A stretch of 6,365 bases of DNA from Gemmatimonadota bacterium (GCA_019348475.1 JAHWJJ010000278.1:1-6365), one strand, 5' to 3'; positions 1 to 5,858 are shown, numbered from the stretch's first letter. Translations and numbers: made by a program. The notes: generated by a model from the letters alone, not told the origin.

Positions 1-440
1 TGAAGCGGCTCAAGTTCTCCAACGCGGAGACCGACCGCACCGTGCACCTGGTGGCGCAGCACGCGGACGTCCCCGCGCCGGACGCGCCCGCGCCGGAGCT
101 GCGCCGGTGGCTGCGCCGCGTCGGCCGCGACTACGTGAACGACCTGTTCCGCCTGCGCATCGCGGACCTGCGCGCGCGCGGCGGGGACGATCCGCGGCTG
201 GAGGCGACCACCTTGCTGTGGAAGCGCGTCCGGGAGGAATTCGCGCGGGAGGCGCCGCTGGAGATCGGCGACCTGGCGATCAGCGGGGCGGAGCTGCGGG
301 CGCTGGGCATCCCCCCCGGCCCCGTTTACGGGGAGATCCTGCGCGACCTGCTGGAGCGCGTCACCGACGACCCCTCGCTCAATGACCGCGAGACGCTGAT
401 GGGGATGGTGGCGGAGCGGGTTTCCGACGCCGAGGAGTGA
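1..440 (+). CDS. cca: tRNA CCA-adding enzyme / poly(A) polymerase family, C-terminal part (5' end outside window)
   Basis: The frame is open from the first full codon at 3 to the TGA at 438-440, giving the last 145 residues. This enzyme adds or repairs the 3' CCA end of tRNAs in the cytoplasm. The catalytic nucleotidyltransferase head is outside the window; what is visible is the helical tRNA-binding C-terminal portion. Recognisable family features are the LKFSNAE stretch at the left edge, a WLRRVGRDYVNDLFRLRIAD helix, the LAISGAELRALGIPPGP segment and the closing LLERVTDDPSLNDRETL. These match the usual end of bacterial CCA/poly(A) polymerases in order, and the protein ends where the family normally ends. 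Whether it adds CCA, CC or A only cannot be judged without the head. The next gene follows after 43 nt on the same strand and may be co-transcribed. The ATG/GTG codons inside this fragment are not its start. Confidence 0.88.
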   Translation, partial: KRLKFSNAETDRTVHLVAQHADVPAPDAPAPELRRWLRRVGRDYVNDLFRLRIADLRARGGDDPRLEATTLLWKRVREEFAREAPLEIGDLAISGAELRALGIPPGPVYGEILRDLLERVTDDPSLNDRETLMGMVAERVSDAEE

Positions 441-483
441 GGCCTCGCCGGGCTCATCATCGCACCATCGTACCTCACCGGGG

Positions 484-1317
484 ATGACCATGCGCGCTAC
501 CCAGGCCGAGAAAGCCGAGCGGTTCCAGGCCCTGCACGCCCAGCCGGGCGCGTTCGTCATCCCCAACCCGTGGGACGCGGGCACGGCGCGCATCCTGGCG
601 TCCCTCGGCTTCCAGGCGCTGACGACCACGAGCGCGGGCCTCGCCTTCGCCCTCGGCCGCCGCGACGGCGAGGCGGGGCGCGACGAGACCATGGCGAATG
701 CGAGGGCGATCGTCGACGCGACGGAGCTGCCGGTGGCGGCGGACCTGGAAAATGGCTTCGGGGACGCGCCGGAAGCGGCAGCCGAGACCATCCGGCTCGC
801 GGGAGAGGTGGGGCTGGTCGGCGGGTCGATAGAGGACGTGTCGGGTGATCCGCATCACCCCATCTACGACGTCCAGCACGCCGTGGAGCGCATCTCCGCG
901 GCGGTCGAGGCGGCGCGCGCGTTCCCGTTTCCGTTCGTCCTCGTCGGCCGCGCGGAGAACTTCCTGCACGGCCGCCCGGACCTGGACGATACCATCCGCC
1001 GCCTGCAGGCGTACGAGGCTGCCGGTGCCGACGCGCTGTTCGCGCCGGGAATCACGCGATCGGAGGACATCCGCACCGTGTGCGTATCCGTCGGCAAGCC
1101 GGTGAACGTGGTGATGGGGCTCAAGGGCGTCGCGCTGAGCGTGGACGAGCTCGCCGCGCTGGGAGTGAAGCGCATCAGCCTGGGATCGGCGTTGAACCGG
1201 GCGGCGCTGGGAGCCGTGATCCGCGCGGCGCGGGAGATCCGCGAGCACGGCACCTTCCGCTTCGCCGAGGACGCCCTTCCCTACGCGGAAGCGAACGCTC
1301 TGATGTCGGAGGGCTGA
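484..1317 (+). CDS. Isocitrate lyase / phosphoenolpyruvate mutase superfamily protein
   Basis: This 277-aa protein has the length and layout of the single-domain PEP mutase/methylisocitrate lyase-like TIM barrel family, whose members make or break C-C or P-C bonds next to a carboxylate using Mg2+. Early landmarks are IPNPWDAGTARIL (26-38) and the TTTSAG strand (47-52). The metal-binding strand reads AADLENGFGD (85-94), so the usual D-A-D-T-G-Y-G is present as D87-L-E89-N-G-F-G. The next acidic strand is GGSIEDVSGD (113-122), with E117 in the expected place. The K-[KR]-C-G-H loop that carries the catalytic Cys of isocitrate and methylisocitrate lyases is absent, so it should not be called aceA or prpB. 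The substrate is unknown. ATG 490 has GGGGA about 6 nt upstream and may be the real start; ATG 484 has no spaced ribosome site. A strong hairpin follows the stop. Assignment to the superfamily is firm; the reaction is not. Confidence 0.88.
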   Translation: MTMRATQAEKAERFQALHAQPGAFVIPNPWDAGTARILASLGFQALTTTSAGLAFALGRRDGEAGRDETMANARAIVDATELPVAADLENGFGDAPEAAAETIRLAGEVGLVGGSIEDVSGDPHHPIYDVQHAVERISAAVEAARAFPFPFVLVGRAENFLHGRPDLDDTIRRLQAYEAAGADALFAPGITRSEDIRTVCVSVGKPVNVVMGLKGVALSVDELAALGVKRISLGSALNRAALGAVIRAAREIREHGTFRFAEDALPYAEANALMSEG

Positions 1318-1330
1318 GTGATCCTGCCGA

Positions 1331-1372
1331 AAGCCCCGTCCGGCGCCGCTGACGCGCCGCCGGACGGGGCTT
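1331..1372. terminator. Hairpin between convergent genes, likely bidirectional terminator
   Basis: AAGCCCCGTCCGGCG (1331-1345) and CGCCGGACGGGGCTT (1358-1372) are perfect 15-bp inverted repeats around a 12-nt loop. The hairpin begins 13 nt after the stop of the PEP mutase-like gene and ends 42 nt beyond the stop of the minus-strand lipoprotein gene. There is no long T tract on either side, only the TT closing each arm followed by mixed bases, so it is a strong stem with a weak slippage signal. Position between two converging genes makes shared termination the natural reading. Confidence 0.8.
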
Positions 1373-1414
1373 CACTTCAACCTGCATGCAGGTCGCGCTG
1401 CGGGGCTCGCCAGG

Positions 1415-2827
1415 TCAGGGCGCCGGTCCCCACGACGGCTGGTACAGGTTGGCGGAGTTCGGCACCGCGATCACCAGGTTCGTGGCGACGTGGATCAGCT
1501 CCAGCCGGTTGCGTGCGCCCGAGCGAGCCACCAGCCACTCGCCGTCGGGCGACCAGTCGATCCCGTCGCTGTACGCAAAGGTGCCTCCCACCGTGCGGGC
1601 GCCGGTGCCGTCCGGCCGCACCACCCGCACCCCCGCTCCCCGCAGGTACGCGATCCACTCGCCCGTCGGCGACCACTCCGCCGACTCGCCTTCCGTCAGG
1701 GCGGTCACCTGTCCCGTGCCCACCTCGCCGATCGTCACGGAGCCCTGCCCGAACGCCAGGCGTGTCCCCGCGGGCGAGGGCGAGGGGTAGGAGCCGTAGA
1801 TGCCGTCGAACCCCGGAATGACCTCCGCTCCCGTGCCGTCGGAGCGCACCCGCCAGAGGCGCGAGCCGCCCCCAGCCACCGCGCGATCGAAATAGATCCA
1901 CTGGCCGTCGCGCGACGGGTGCGGATGGAAGTCGCTCTGGCCCGTGCTCCCGGGGATGACCGGGGTAGCCGCACCGTCCGCCCTGCTGACGCGCATCAGC
2001 GTACCCGAGGAGACGAGCAGGGTGTTGCCGTCCGGCATCCACCGCGGCCAGGAGCCGCTCTGGAGCAGACGCCGGGCGCCCGTCCCGTCGCTCGCAAGCA
2101 GCATCACGCCGATCCCCTCCTGGGCCGCAAGGGTGCCGCGAGGCACCACCGCGAGCATCAGGCTGTCGCGCATTCCGCCCGCCTCCGCCACGACTACCGT
2201 CCGGCCGAACGACTGTGCGGTGACCGTCAAGCCGCTGGTGGTGACGGCGGCCGTCCGCGCCACCAGCGTGGTCCCAGAGGAAACGGTCGGGTTTCCCTGC
2301 CGGTCGAACGCACTTACCGGCATCGTGAAGCTGGCACCCACGGCGACGGTGGTGTCGCGCGGCGTCACCGCGAGCCGCGCCGGCGCACCTGGACGAACTT
2401 CGTACCGGGCGCTGTCCAGCAGCCCCAGGCTGCGCACCCCGAACACCAGGTAGCTGGGCCCGGCGTACGCGCCCATGGCGACGTTCAGCGTCGCGCGTCC
2501 GATCACGTCCGTCACTGCCACGGCCACGCCGCTGTACGCCCCGTTCGTGCGGATGTAGAGCGCGGGAATGGAGGTGCCGGGAACCACCCGCGCCGTGAAC
2601 TCCACCGCGACGCCGGGTATCGGGCGGCCGTTCGCGTCGCGCACCTCCACAACCAGCGGCGCGACCACGCCCTGGATGGTGTCCGCCGTCGCGCCTCCCG
2701 ACACGATGTGCAGTACCGCGGGGCCGGACGATACGGGCGGAGCGGTGCCGCCGTCGCCGCACGAGGCCGCCAGCAGAAGGGCGGCCGTGGCGCATGGCGC
2801 GCGGAGGAGTCGCTTGCGCAGGTTCAT
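1415..2827 (-). CDS. Lipoprotein with two Ig-like domains and a TolB/PD40-type beta-propeller
   Basis: Starting at ATG 2827 the product is 470 aa. An N-terminal signal (MNLRKRLLR, then a hydrophobic run) ends in LLLAASC with Cys23 as the lipidation site, so it should be a membrane-anchored exported protein. Residues about 36-145 form a Big_1/invasin-like Ig domain (VVEVRDANGRPIPGVAVEFTA, then a TDVIGRATL strand). Residues about 150-228 look like a second Ig-like domain (VTPRDTTVAVGASF). Residues about 240-468 are a propeller with six PD40-like repeats: PRWMPDGNTLLVSS (261), PHPSRDGQWIYFD (302), PSPSPAGTRLAFG (348), WSPTGEWIAYL (385), WSPDGEWLVAR (425) and YQPSWGP (462), with DGTGA turns at 248, 330 and 406. 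No catalytic residues are evident, so a binding or scaffold role is inferred. The frame stays open 51 codons further upstream, but that part is not signal-like and the promoter at 2893-2921 excludes it. No clear Shine-Dalgarno is seen. Confidence 0.85.
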   Translation of the reverse strand: MNLRKRLLRAPCATAALLLAASCGDGGTAPPVSSGPAVLHIVSGGATADTIQGVVAPLVVEVRDANGRPIPGVAVEFTARVVPGTSIPALYIRTNGAYSGVAVAVTDVIGRATLNVAMGAYAGPSYLVFGVRSLGLLDSARYEVRPGAPARLAVTPRDTTVAVGASFTMPVSAFDRQGNPTVSSGTTLVARTAAVTTSGLTVTAQSFGRTVVVAEAGGMRDSLMLAVVPRGTLAAQEGIGVMLLASDGTGARRLLQSGSWPRWMPDGNTLLVSSGTLMRVSRADGAATPVIPGSTGQSDFHPHPSRDGQWIYFDRAVAGGGSRLWRVRSDGTGAEVIPGFDGIYGSYPSPSPAGTRLAFGQGSVTIGEVGTGQVTALTEGESAEWSPTGEWIAYLRGAGVRVVRPDGTGARTVGGTFAYSDGIDWSPDGEWLVARSGARNRLELIHVATNLVIAVPNSANLYQPSWGPAP

Positions 2828-2892
2828 GGAGTGTCTTGCGTATGGTGGGGCGGAAATGCGGACGGCGGGCGGGGGAACATCCACGCACGTCC

Positions 2893-2921
2893 ATGATACG
2901 GCCCGGCGACGCCAGAGGCAA
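2893..2921 (-). promoter_or_regulatory. Predicted sigma70-like promoter for the propeller lipoprotein
   Basis: On the minus strand TTGCCT (2921-2916, 4 of 6 to the -35 consensus) is followed by a 17-nt spacer and TATCAT (2898-2893, 5 of 6 to the -10 consensus). Transcription would begin near 2886 and leave a leader of about 59 nt before ATG 2827. This also argues against the longer reading frame that begins at 2980. Prediction from pattern only. Confidence 0.5.
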
Positions 2922-3132
2922 TATTGTGTGCAACGGAGCGCTCCCCCTGCGCGTTCGGGGCGACGGGGATCAGAGCCCACGCCGCCCCACCGGCCGCCGC
3001 CACGGAGCGCGAGATCGCAGGCAATCGCGATGCCGGCCGCCGTGGCTCACCGATGTGCCAGTTGCCGCCAGGAGAATCGCGGATGCAGCCGAACTCGCGC
3101 GGCCGGGGAAGCGGGGCGCGGGACTCTCAGGT

Positions 3133-3148
3133 GCGTCGCCGGCGACGC
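3133..3148 (-). terminator. Possible weak hairpin terminator after the FAD oxidase
   Basis: GCGTCGCCGGCGACGC is a perfect 16-nt palindrome that begins 10 nt beyond the oxidase stop codon. As RNA it could fold to a 6-bp stem with a CCGG loop. There is no T run after it, so it is either a weak or factor-assisted terminator or a chance GC palindrome. Confidence 0.25.
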
Positions 3149-3158
3149 CGCCATCGCG

Positions 3159-4721
3159 TCAGTACTTGATCGCATCCAGGGGGCGCTGGCCGGGGAGGGG
3201 AAGGATGACGCCGGGGTTCAGGATGCCCAGCGGATCGAACGAGTCCTTTACCCCGCGGAACAGCGCGACCATCTCGGAGCCCCACACCGTCTCCAGCACC
3301 GGCGCGCGCAGCCGTCCGTCGCCGTGCTCGCCGGCCATGGTGCCGCCCAGCCGCGCCACCCCCTCCGCCACCTCGTACACCATCGCCTCCGCCTCCTCGC
3401 GCCACCCCGGCCTGGCGATGTCCACCAGCGGGTTCACGTGCAGGTTCGCGTCCCCCGCGTGGCCAAAGATGACGGCGGGAAGGCCGTGGCGGGCGAGCAC
3501 TTCGCGCAGCAGGCGGATGTAGTCGGCCAGCCGGTCCACCGGCACCACGCCGTCCTCGATGAACTGCATCGACACGCGCGCGCCGGCCATCTTCGCGATC
3601 AGGGGGCTGGCGGCGTGGCGCACGTGCCAGAACCGCTCCTGCTCGGCGGCATCCGTCGCCAGCGACACCCGGTCCGCCACGCCCGCCATCGCCGCGCCCA
3701 CCGCATCCAGCTTCCGTGCCACCTCGTCTCCCGAATCGCCTTCCATCTCCACGAACAGGATGGCCTCCAGCCCGGGGCGCAGGGGGTACCCGGGATCCTC
3801 ACCGCTGTCGCGCACCAGGTCGATGAAGGTGCGGTCGATCATCTCGCACGTCGCCGGCTGCAGCGGCAGGATGCGGCGGACCGCCGCGCCCGCCGCCTCC
3901 AGGCTGGTGAACTCCAGCAGCGCCAGCCCGCGCGCCGCCGGCACCGGCGCCAGCCGAACCGTGGCGCCCGTCACCATCCCCAGCGTCCCCTCGCTGCCGA
4001 CGAACAGGTCCACCGCGTCGCCGGAGCGCAGGTATTCGCGCAGCGCGTACCCCGACGAGTTCTTGCGCACCCGCGGCCACCGCGCCTCGACCGCGTCACG
4101 CTGCTCCGCGAGCACCTCGTCCACGCGCGCGAGGATCTCCCGCAGCCGCGGATGCCCGTCGCGCGCGCCGCGGGTGGTGGTGGCGCGGGTGCCGTCCGCC
4201 AGCACCACGTCCAGCGATTCGATCCACGCGCGCGCGGAGCCGTAGCGCACCGTGTGCGCGCCGCCGGAGTTGTTGGCGATGATCCCGCCCATGGCGGCGC
4301 GGTCGGCGCTGGAGGGATCAACGGGAAAGTGCAGGCCGTCCGCCGCCGCCGCCCGGTTCAGCGCGCCCAGGGTGGCGCCCGGCTGCAGGCGCGCCGTCCG
4401 CCGCTCCGCGTCCACCCGGCCCAGCGTGCCGAAGTGCGTCTTCAGGTCCACCGCGATCCCGGGACCGACGTTGCCGCCCGGCATGCCGGTTGCCGCCGCG
4501 CGCGGGACCAGCGCGATGCGGTGCTCCGCCGCCCACCGCGCCAGCGCCGCCACGTCGTCCGCGTCCTGCGGCACCGCGACGGCCACGGGGAGCGCGCGCA
4601 GGATGCCCGCGTGCTCCGCATGATCGCCGCGGCGCTGCGCATCCACCGTCCACTCGCCGCGGAAGTCGCGCGGCGGATCGGCGGGCAGCCGGACGGGGGG
4701 CGTGGGGGAAGAGTCAGCCAT
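3159..4721 (-). CDS. FAD-linked oxidase (GlcD / D-lactate dehydrogenase-like), single-subunit length
   Basis: This 520-aa protein belongs to the VAO/PCMH flavoprotein family that oxidises 2-hydroxy acids such as D-lactate, glycolate or D-2-hydroxyglutarate and passes electrons to a carrier. The FAD-binding domain covers about 45-255. It contains a pyrophosphate loop at 73-86 (PRAAATGMPGGNVG), VDPSSADRAAMGGIIANNSGG (134-154, the strongest family match), KNSSGYALREY (220-230) and LFVGSEGTLGMVTGA (239-253). The C-terminal FAD-oxidase domain covers about 265-505 with WHVRHAASPL (365-374), the metal-type motif GHAGDANLHVNP (420-431), GEHGDGR (464-470) and the closing FDPLGILNPG (495-504). No cysteine-rich Fe-S domain follows, unlike the long YdiJ-type fusions, and no Fe-S partner gene is next to it. 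The loop has Ala where glycines are usual. It starts inside the CPCC gene with an 8-nt overlap and has no clear Shine-Dalgarno, suggesting translational coupling. The exact substrate cannot be read from sequence. Confidence 0.9.
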   Translation of the reverse strand: MADSSPTPPVRLPADPPRDFRGEWTVDAQRRGDHAEHAGILRALPVAVAVPQDADDVAALARWAAEHRIALVPRAAATGMPGGNVGPGIAVDLKTHFGTLGRVDAERRTARLQPGATLGALNRAAAADGLHFPVDPSSADRAAMGGIIANNSGGAHTVRYGSARAWIESLDVVLADGTRATTTRGARDGHPRLREILARVDEVLAEQRDAVEARWPRVRKNSSGYALREYLRSGDAVDLFVGSEGTLGMVTGATVRLAPVPAARGLALLEFTSLEAAGAAVRRILPLQPATCEMIDRTFIDLVRDSGEDPGYPLRPGLEAILFVEMEGDSGDEVARKLDAVGAAMAGVADRVSLATDAAEQERFWHVRHAASPLIAKMAGARVSMQFIEDGVVPVDRLADYIRLLREVLARHGLPAVIFGHAGDANLHVNPLVDIARPGWREEAEAMVYEVAEGVARLGGTMAGEHGDGRLRAPVLETVWGSEMVALFRGVKDSFDPLGILNPGVILPLPGQRPLDAIKY

Positions 4722-5214
4722 CGTCGCGGCGGGCGTACTGAGGCTGCGTTGCCGCGAAGGCCGCGCGAGCCTCGTTCAGGCTCTCGGCGTTCGCGCCACC
4801 GCGGTAGTCCGGATCTTCGTACTGCACGCCGTCATCCTCCCAATTGCACACGGGGCACAATTCGTAGCTGCCACGCCACTCCTCGGCCATCGTACGGAAG
4901 CCGCAGCAGGGGCATGGATGCAGGACGGGCTGAGCCGGAATGTCCAGGATAACGCCCTCCCACGGGATCGACTGCCAGCCGCCGAGCTCCGCCGCGTTCC
5001 GGTAGCGGAATCCCAGTGCGATCCCGGCCCGGCGCTGGACGCGATGATCGGCAATCTCGACCGCATGAACCGCGTTGCGGAACGAGGGCTCCACATCCAC
5101 GACCATTCCGACGGTCACCTCGCCGTCGATCACGTCGCAGAGGACGAAGAACAGCCCGCAGGACTCGAGGGCCAGAGTGTGACTTGCTTGAAAACGGGCG
5201 CCGTCCATCATCAT
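4714..5214 (-). CDS. Cysteine-rich CPCC domain protein with N-terminal EF-Tu-like barrel
   Basis: The product is 166 aa from ATG 5214, with two further in-frame ATGs directly after it (5211, 5208). GGTGG sits 6 nt before the third ATG, which is probably the preferred start and would shorten the protein by two residues. The C-terminal half (about 98-153) is a clear CPCC domain: PCPCCGF (100-106), ELCPVCNWEDDGVQYEDPDY (118-137) and GGANAESLNEAR (139-150). C101, C103, C104, C120 and C123 form a likely zinc-ribbon-like site. The N-terminal half (about 12-92) reads as a small beta-barrel resembling EF-Tu domain 2, with GEVTVGMVVDV (31-41), AVEIADH (51-57) and a closing WEGVILDI (85-92). Such proteins are often standalone and of unknown function; CPCC domains turn up near polymorphic toxin and immunity genes, but no toxin is visible here. 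The stop overlaps the FAD oxidase start (ATGGCTGA), so the two are very likely one operon. The function is not known. Confidence 0.85.
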   Translation of the reverse strand: MMMDGARFQASHTLALESCGLFFVLCDVIDGEVTVGMVVDVEPSFRNAVHAVEIADHRVQRRAGIALGFRYRNAAELGGWQSIPWEGVILDIPAQPVLHPCPCCGFRTMAEEWRGSYELCPVCNWEDDGVQYEDPDYRGGANAESLNEARAAFAATQPQYARRDDG

Positions 5215-5226
5215 CCACCGTAAACG

Positions 5227-5251
5227 AAAAAACGCTCCCGGCGGGGAGCGT
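5227..5251 (-). terminator. Rho-independent terminator downstream of the perR-like gene
   Basis: Read on the minus strand, ACGCTCCC, a CGCC loop and GGGAGCGT make a perfect 8-bp hairpin (arms 5251-5244 and 5239-5232) followed directly by a six-T run (5232-5227). This is a textbook intrinsic terminator. It lies 55 nt beyond the stop of the Fur-family gene, which it should end. Its T run stops only 12 nt before ATG 5214 of the next gene. Confidence 0.88.
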
Positions 5252-5306
5252 CGTCATCGGCCCACGGCGAAGCGGATCGCGGCGGACCGCCCCGCGCGGA
5301 GCGCCG

Positions 5307-5750
5307 TCAGTCCGCGCAGGCGGGGCACAGCCCGATCACCTCCACCCGGTAGCCCTGCACCCGGAAGCCCTCGCCCACGTGCAGCTGGGGAAGGATCTCC
5401 GGCACCTGGCCGGGGACGTCGCGCACCTGGCCGCACTGCACGCAGCGCGAGTGGTAGTGGTCGTCGGTACGCGCGTCGTAGCGGGCGCTGTCGTCGCCGT
5501 ACGACAGCTTGACGGCCAGGTTGCAGCTCACCAGCGTCTCCAGCGCCTTGTACACCGTGGCCAGTGAGATGTCGGCGATCTCGGCGCGAACGGCGGTGAA
5601 CACCTCGTCGGCCGTGGGGTGCGCCGTGGTGCCGAGCAGAAAGCGGTACACGGACGCGCGCTGGTCCGTAAAGCGCTGGCCGTTGGCCTCCAGGGCGTCT
5701 CTCAGCAGGGCGTCCGCCTGTTCCGGGCGCGCGCGTGCGGTCAGCGACAT
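5307..5750 (-). CDS. perR: Fur-family transcriptional repressor, PerR-like
   Basis: From ATG 5750 the product is 147 aa, the normal length for the family. An N-terminal winged helix (about 10-85) includes RFTDQRASVYRFL (27-39), AHPTADEVFTAVR (43-55) and the recognition-helix region ISLATVYKALETL (61-73). The C-terminal dimerisation and metal domain contains DDHYHSRCVQCGQVRD (96-111) and ends in LCPACAD. All five ligands of the PerR regulatory metal site are present with the spacing of Bacillus PerR: H44, D92, H98, H100 and D111. The Asp at 111 favours PerR over Fur or Zur. C103, C106, C142 and C145 give the structural Zn site. Members repress peroxide-defence genes until iron-dependent oxidation of the His ligands releases them. 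The frame is open further upstream with an ATG at 5810 and a TTG at 5816, so an N-terminal extension of 20 residues is possible. A promoter and a terminator flank the gene, so it is probably monocistronic. PerR is inferred from ligands, not from a known target here. Confidence 0.88.
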   Translation of the reverse strand: MSLTARARPEQADALLRDALEANGQRFTDQRASVYRFLLGTTAHPTADEVFTAVRAEIADISLATVYKALETLVSCNLAVKLSYGDDSARYDARTDDHYHSRCVQCGQVRDVPGQVPEILPQLHVGEGFRVQGYRVEVIGLCPACAD

Positions 5751-5816
5751 CGGCGTGGCGGTGGATGGCCGGAGTGAACGGAAAACCGCAGGAACGGCGC
5801 GGGTTCCCATCCGCAA

Positions 5817-5845
5817 AAGCTAGGGATGGCGCCGGGGGATGTCAA
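5817..5845 (-). promoter_or_regulatory. Predicted sigma70-like promoter of the perR-like gene
   Basis: On the minus strand a perfect TTGACA (5845-5840) is followed by a 17-nt spacer and TAGCTT (5822-5817, 3 of 6 to TATAAT). Transcription would begin near 5810, leaving about 60 nt of leader before ATG 5750. The 5' end would fall at or next to the upstream in-frame ATG 5810, so a leaderless longer form is also conceivable. Pattern-based prediction. Confidence 0.5.
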
Positions 5846-5858
5846 CCGGCGCGCCGGT
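5845..5858. promoter_or_regulatory. 14-bp palindrome abutting the perR -35 element, possible operator
   Basis: ACCGGCGCGCCGGT is a perfect palindrome that touches the -35 hexamer of the perR promoter and lies in the divergent region shared with the lipoprotein gene at 5926. It does not resemble the AT-rich Per or Fur box consensus. In a genome this GC-rich, a palindrome of this composition can arise by chance. Confidence 0.25.

Larger units (their letters stand above)
2828..3158. other. Gene-free spacer between the FAD oxidase and the propeller lipoprotein
   Basis: These 331 nt hold no convincing gene. The part nearest 2827 contains the predicted lipoprotein promoter. A short perfect palindrome GGAGCGCTCC lies at 2935-2944, just upstream of the -35 element, and a 16-bp palindrome lies at 3133-3148 just beyond the oxidase stop. 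The section 2895-2935 (CATGATACGG to GCAATATTGTGTG) is noticeably less GC-rich than its surroundings, as expected for a promoter. The rest is GC-rich with no repeat or RNA fold that I can recognise. Confidence 0.6.

Noticed and set aside
2827..2980. A longer start for the propeller lipoprotein at 2980
   Set aside because: The extra 51 residues would bury the lipoprotein signal in the interior and lie largely upstream of the predicted transcription start.
2824..3024. A 66-codon minus-strand frame whose stop overlaps the propeller lipoprotein start as ATGA, suggesting a coupled small gene
   Set aside because: It begins with TTG without a ribosome site, its second half has poor third-position GC and no family resemblance, and the predicted promoter at 2893-2921 lies inside it. 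The ATGA overlap is probably coincidence.
3060..3158. A frameshifted remnant of an Fe-S domain after the FAD oxidase stop
   Set aside because: Translation of the downstream minus-strand frames shows no cysteine-rich CCG-type or ferredoxin-type motif before early stops.
2568..4952. A 794-codon open frame on the + strand
   Set aside because: It lies antisense to the FAD oxidase and most of the CPCC gene, is rich in Arg, His, Ala and Pro, and shows no domain. Long antisense frames are expected where codon third positions are almost all G or C. The minus-strand proteins carry clear family motifs.
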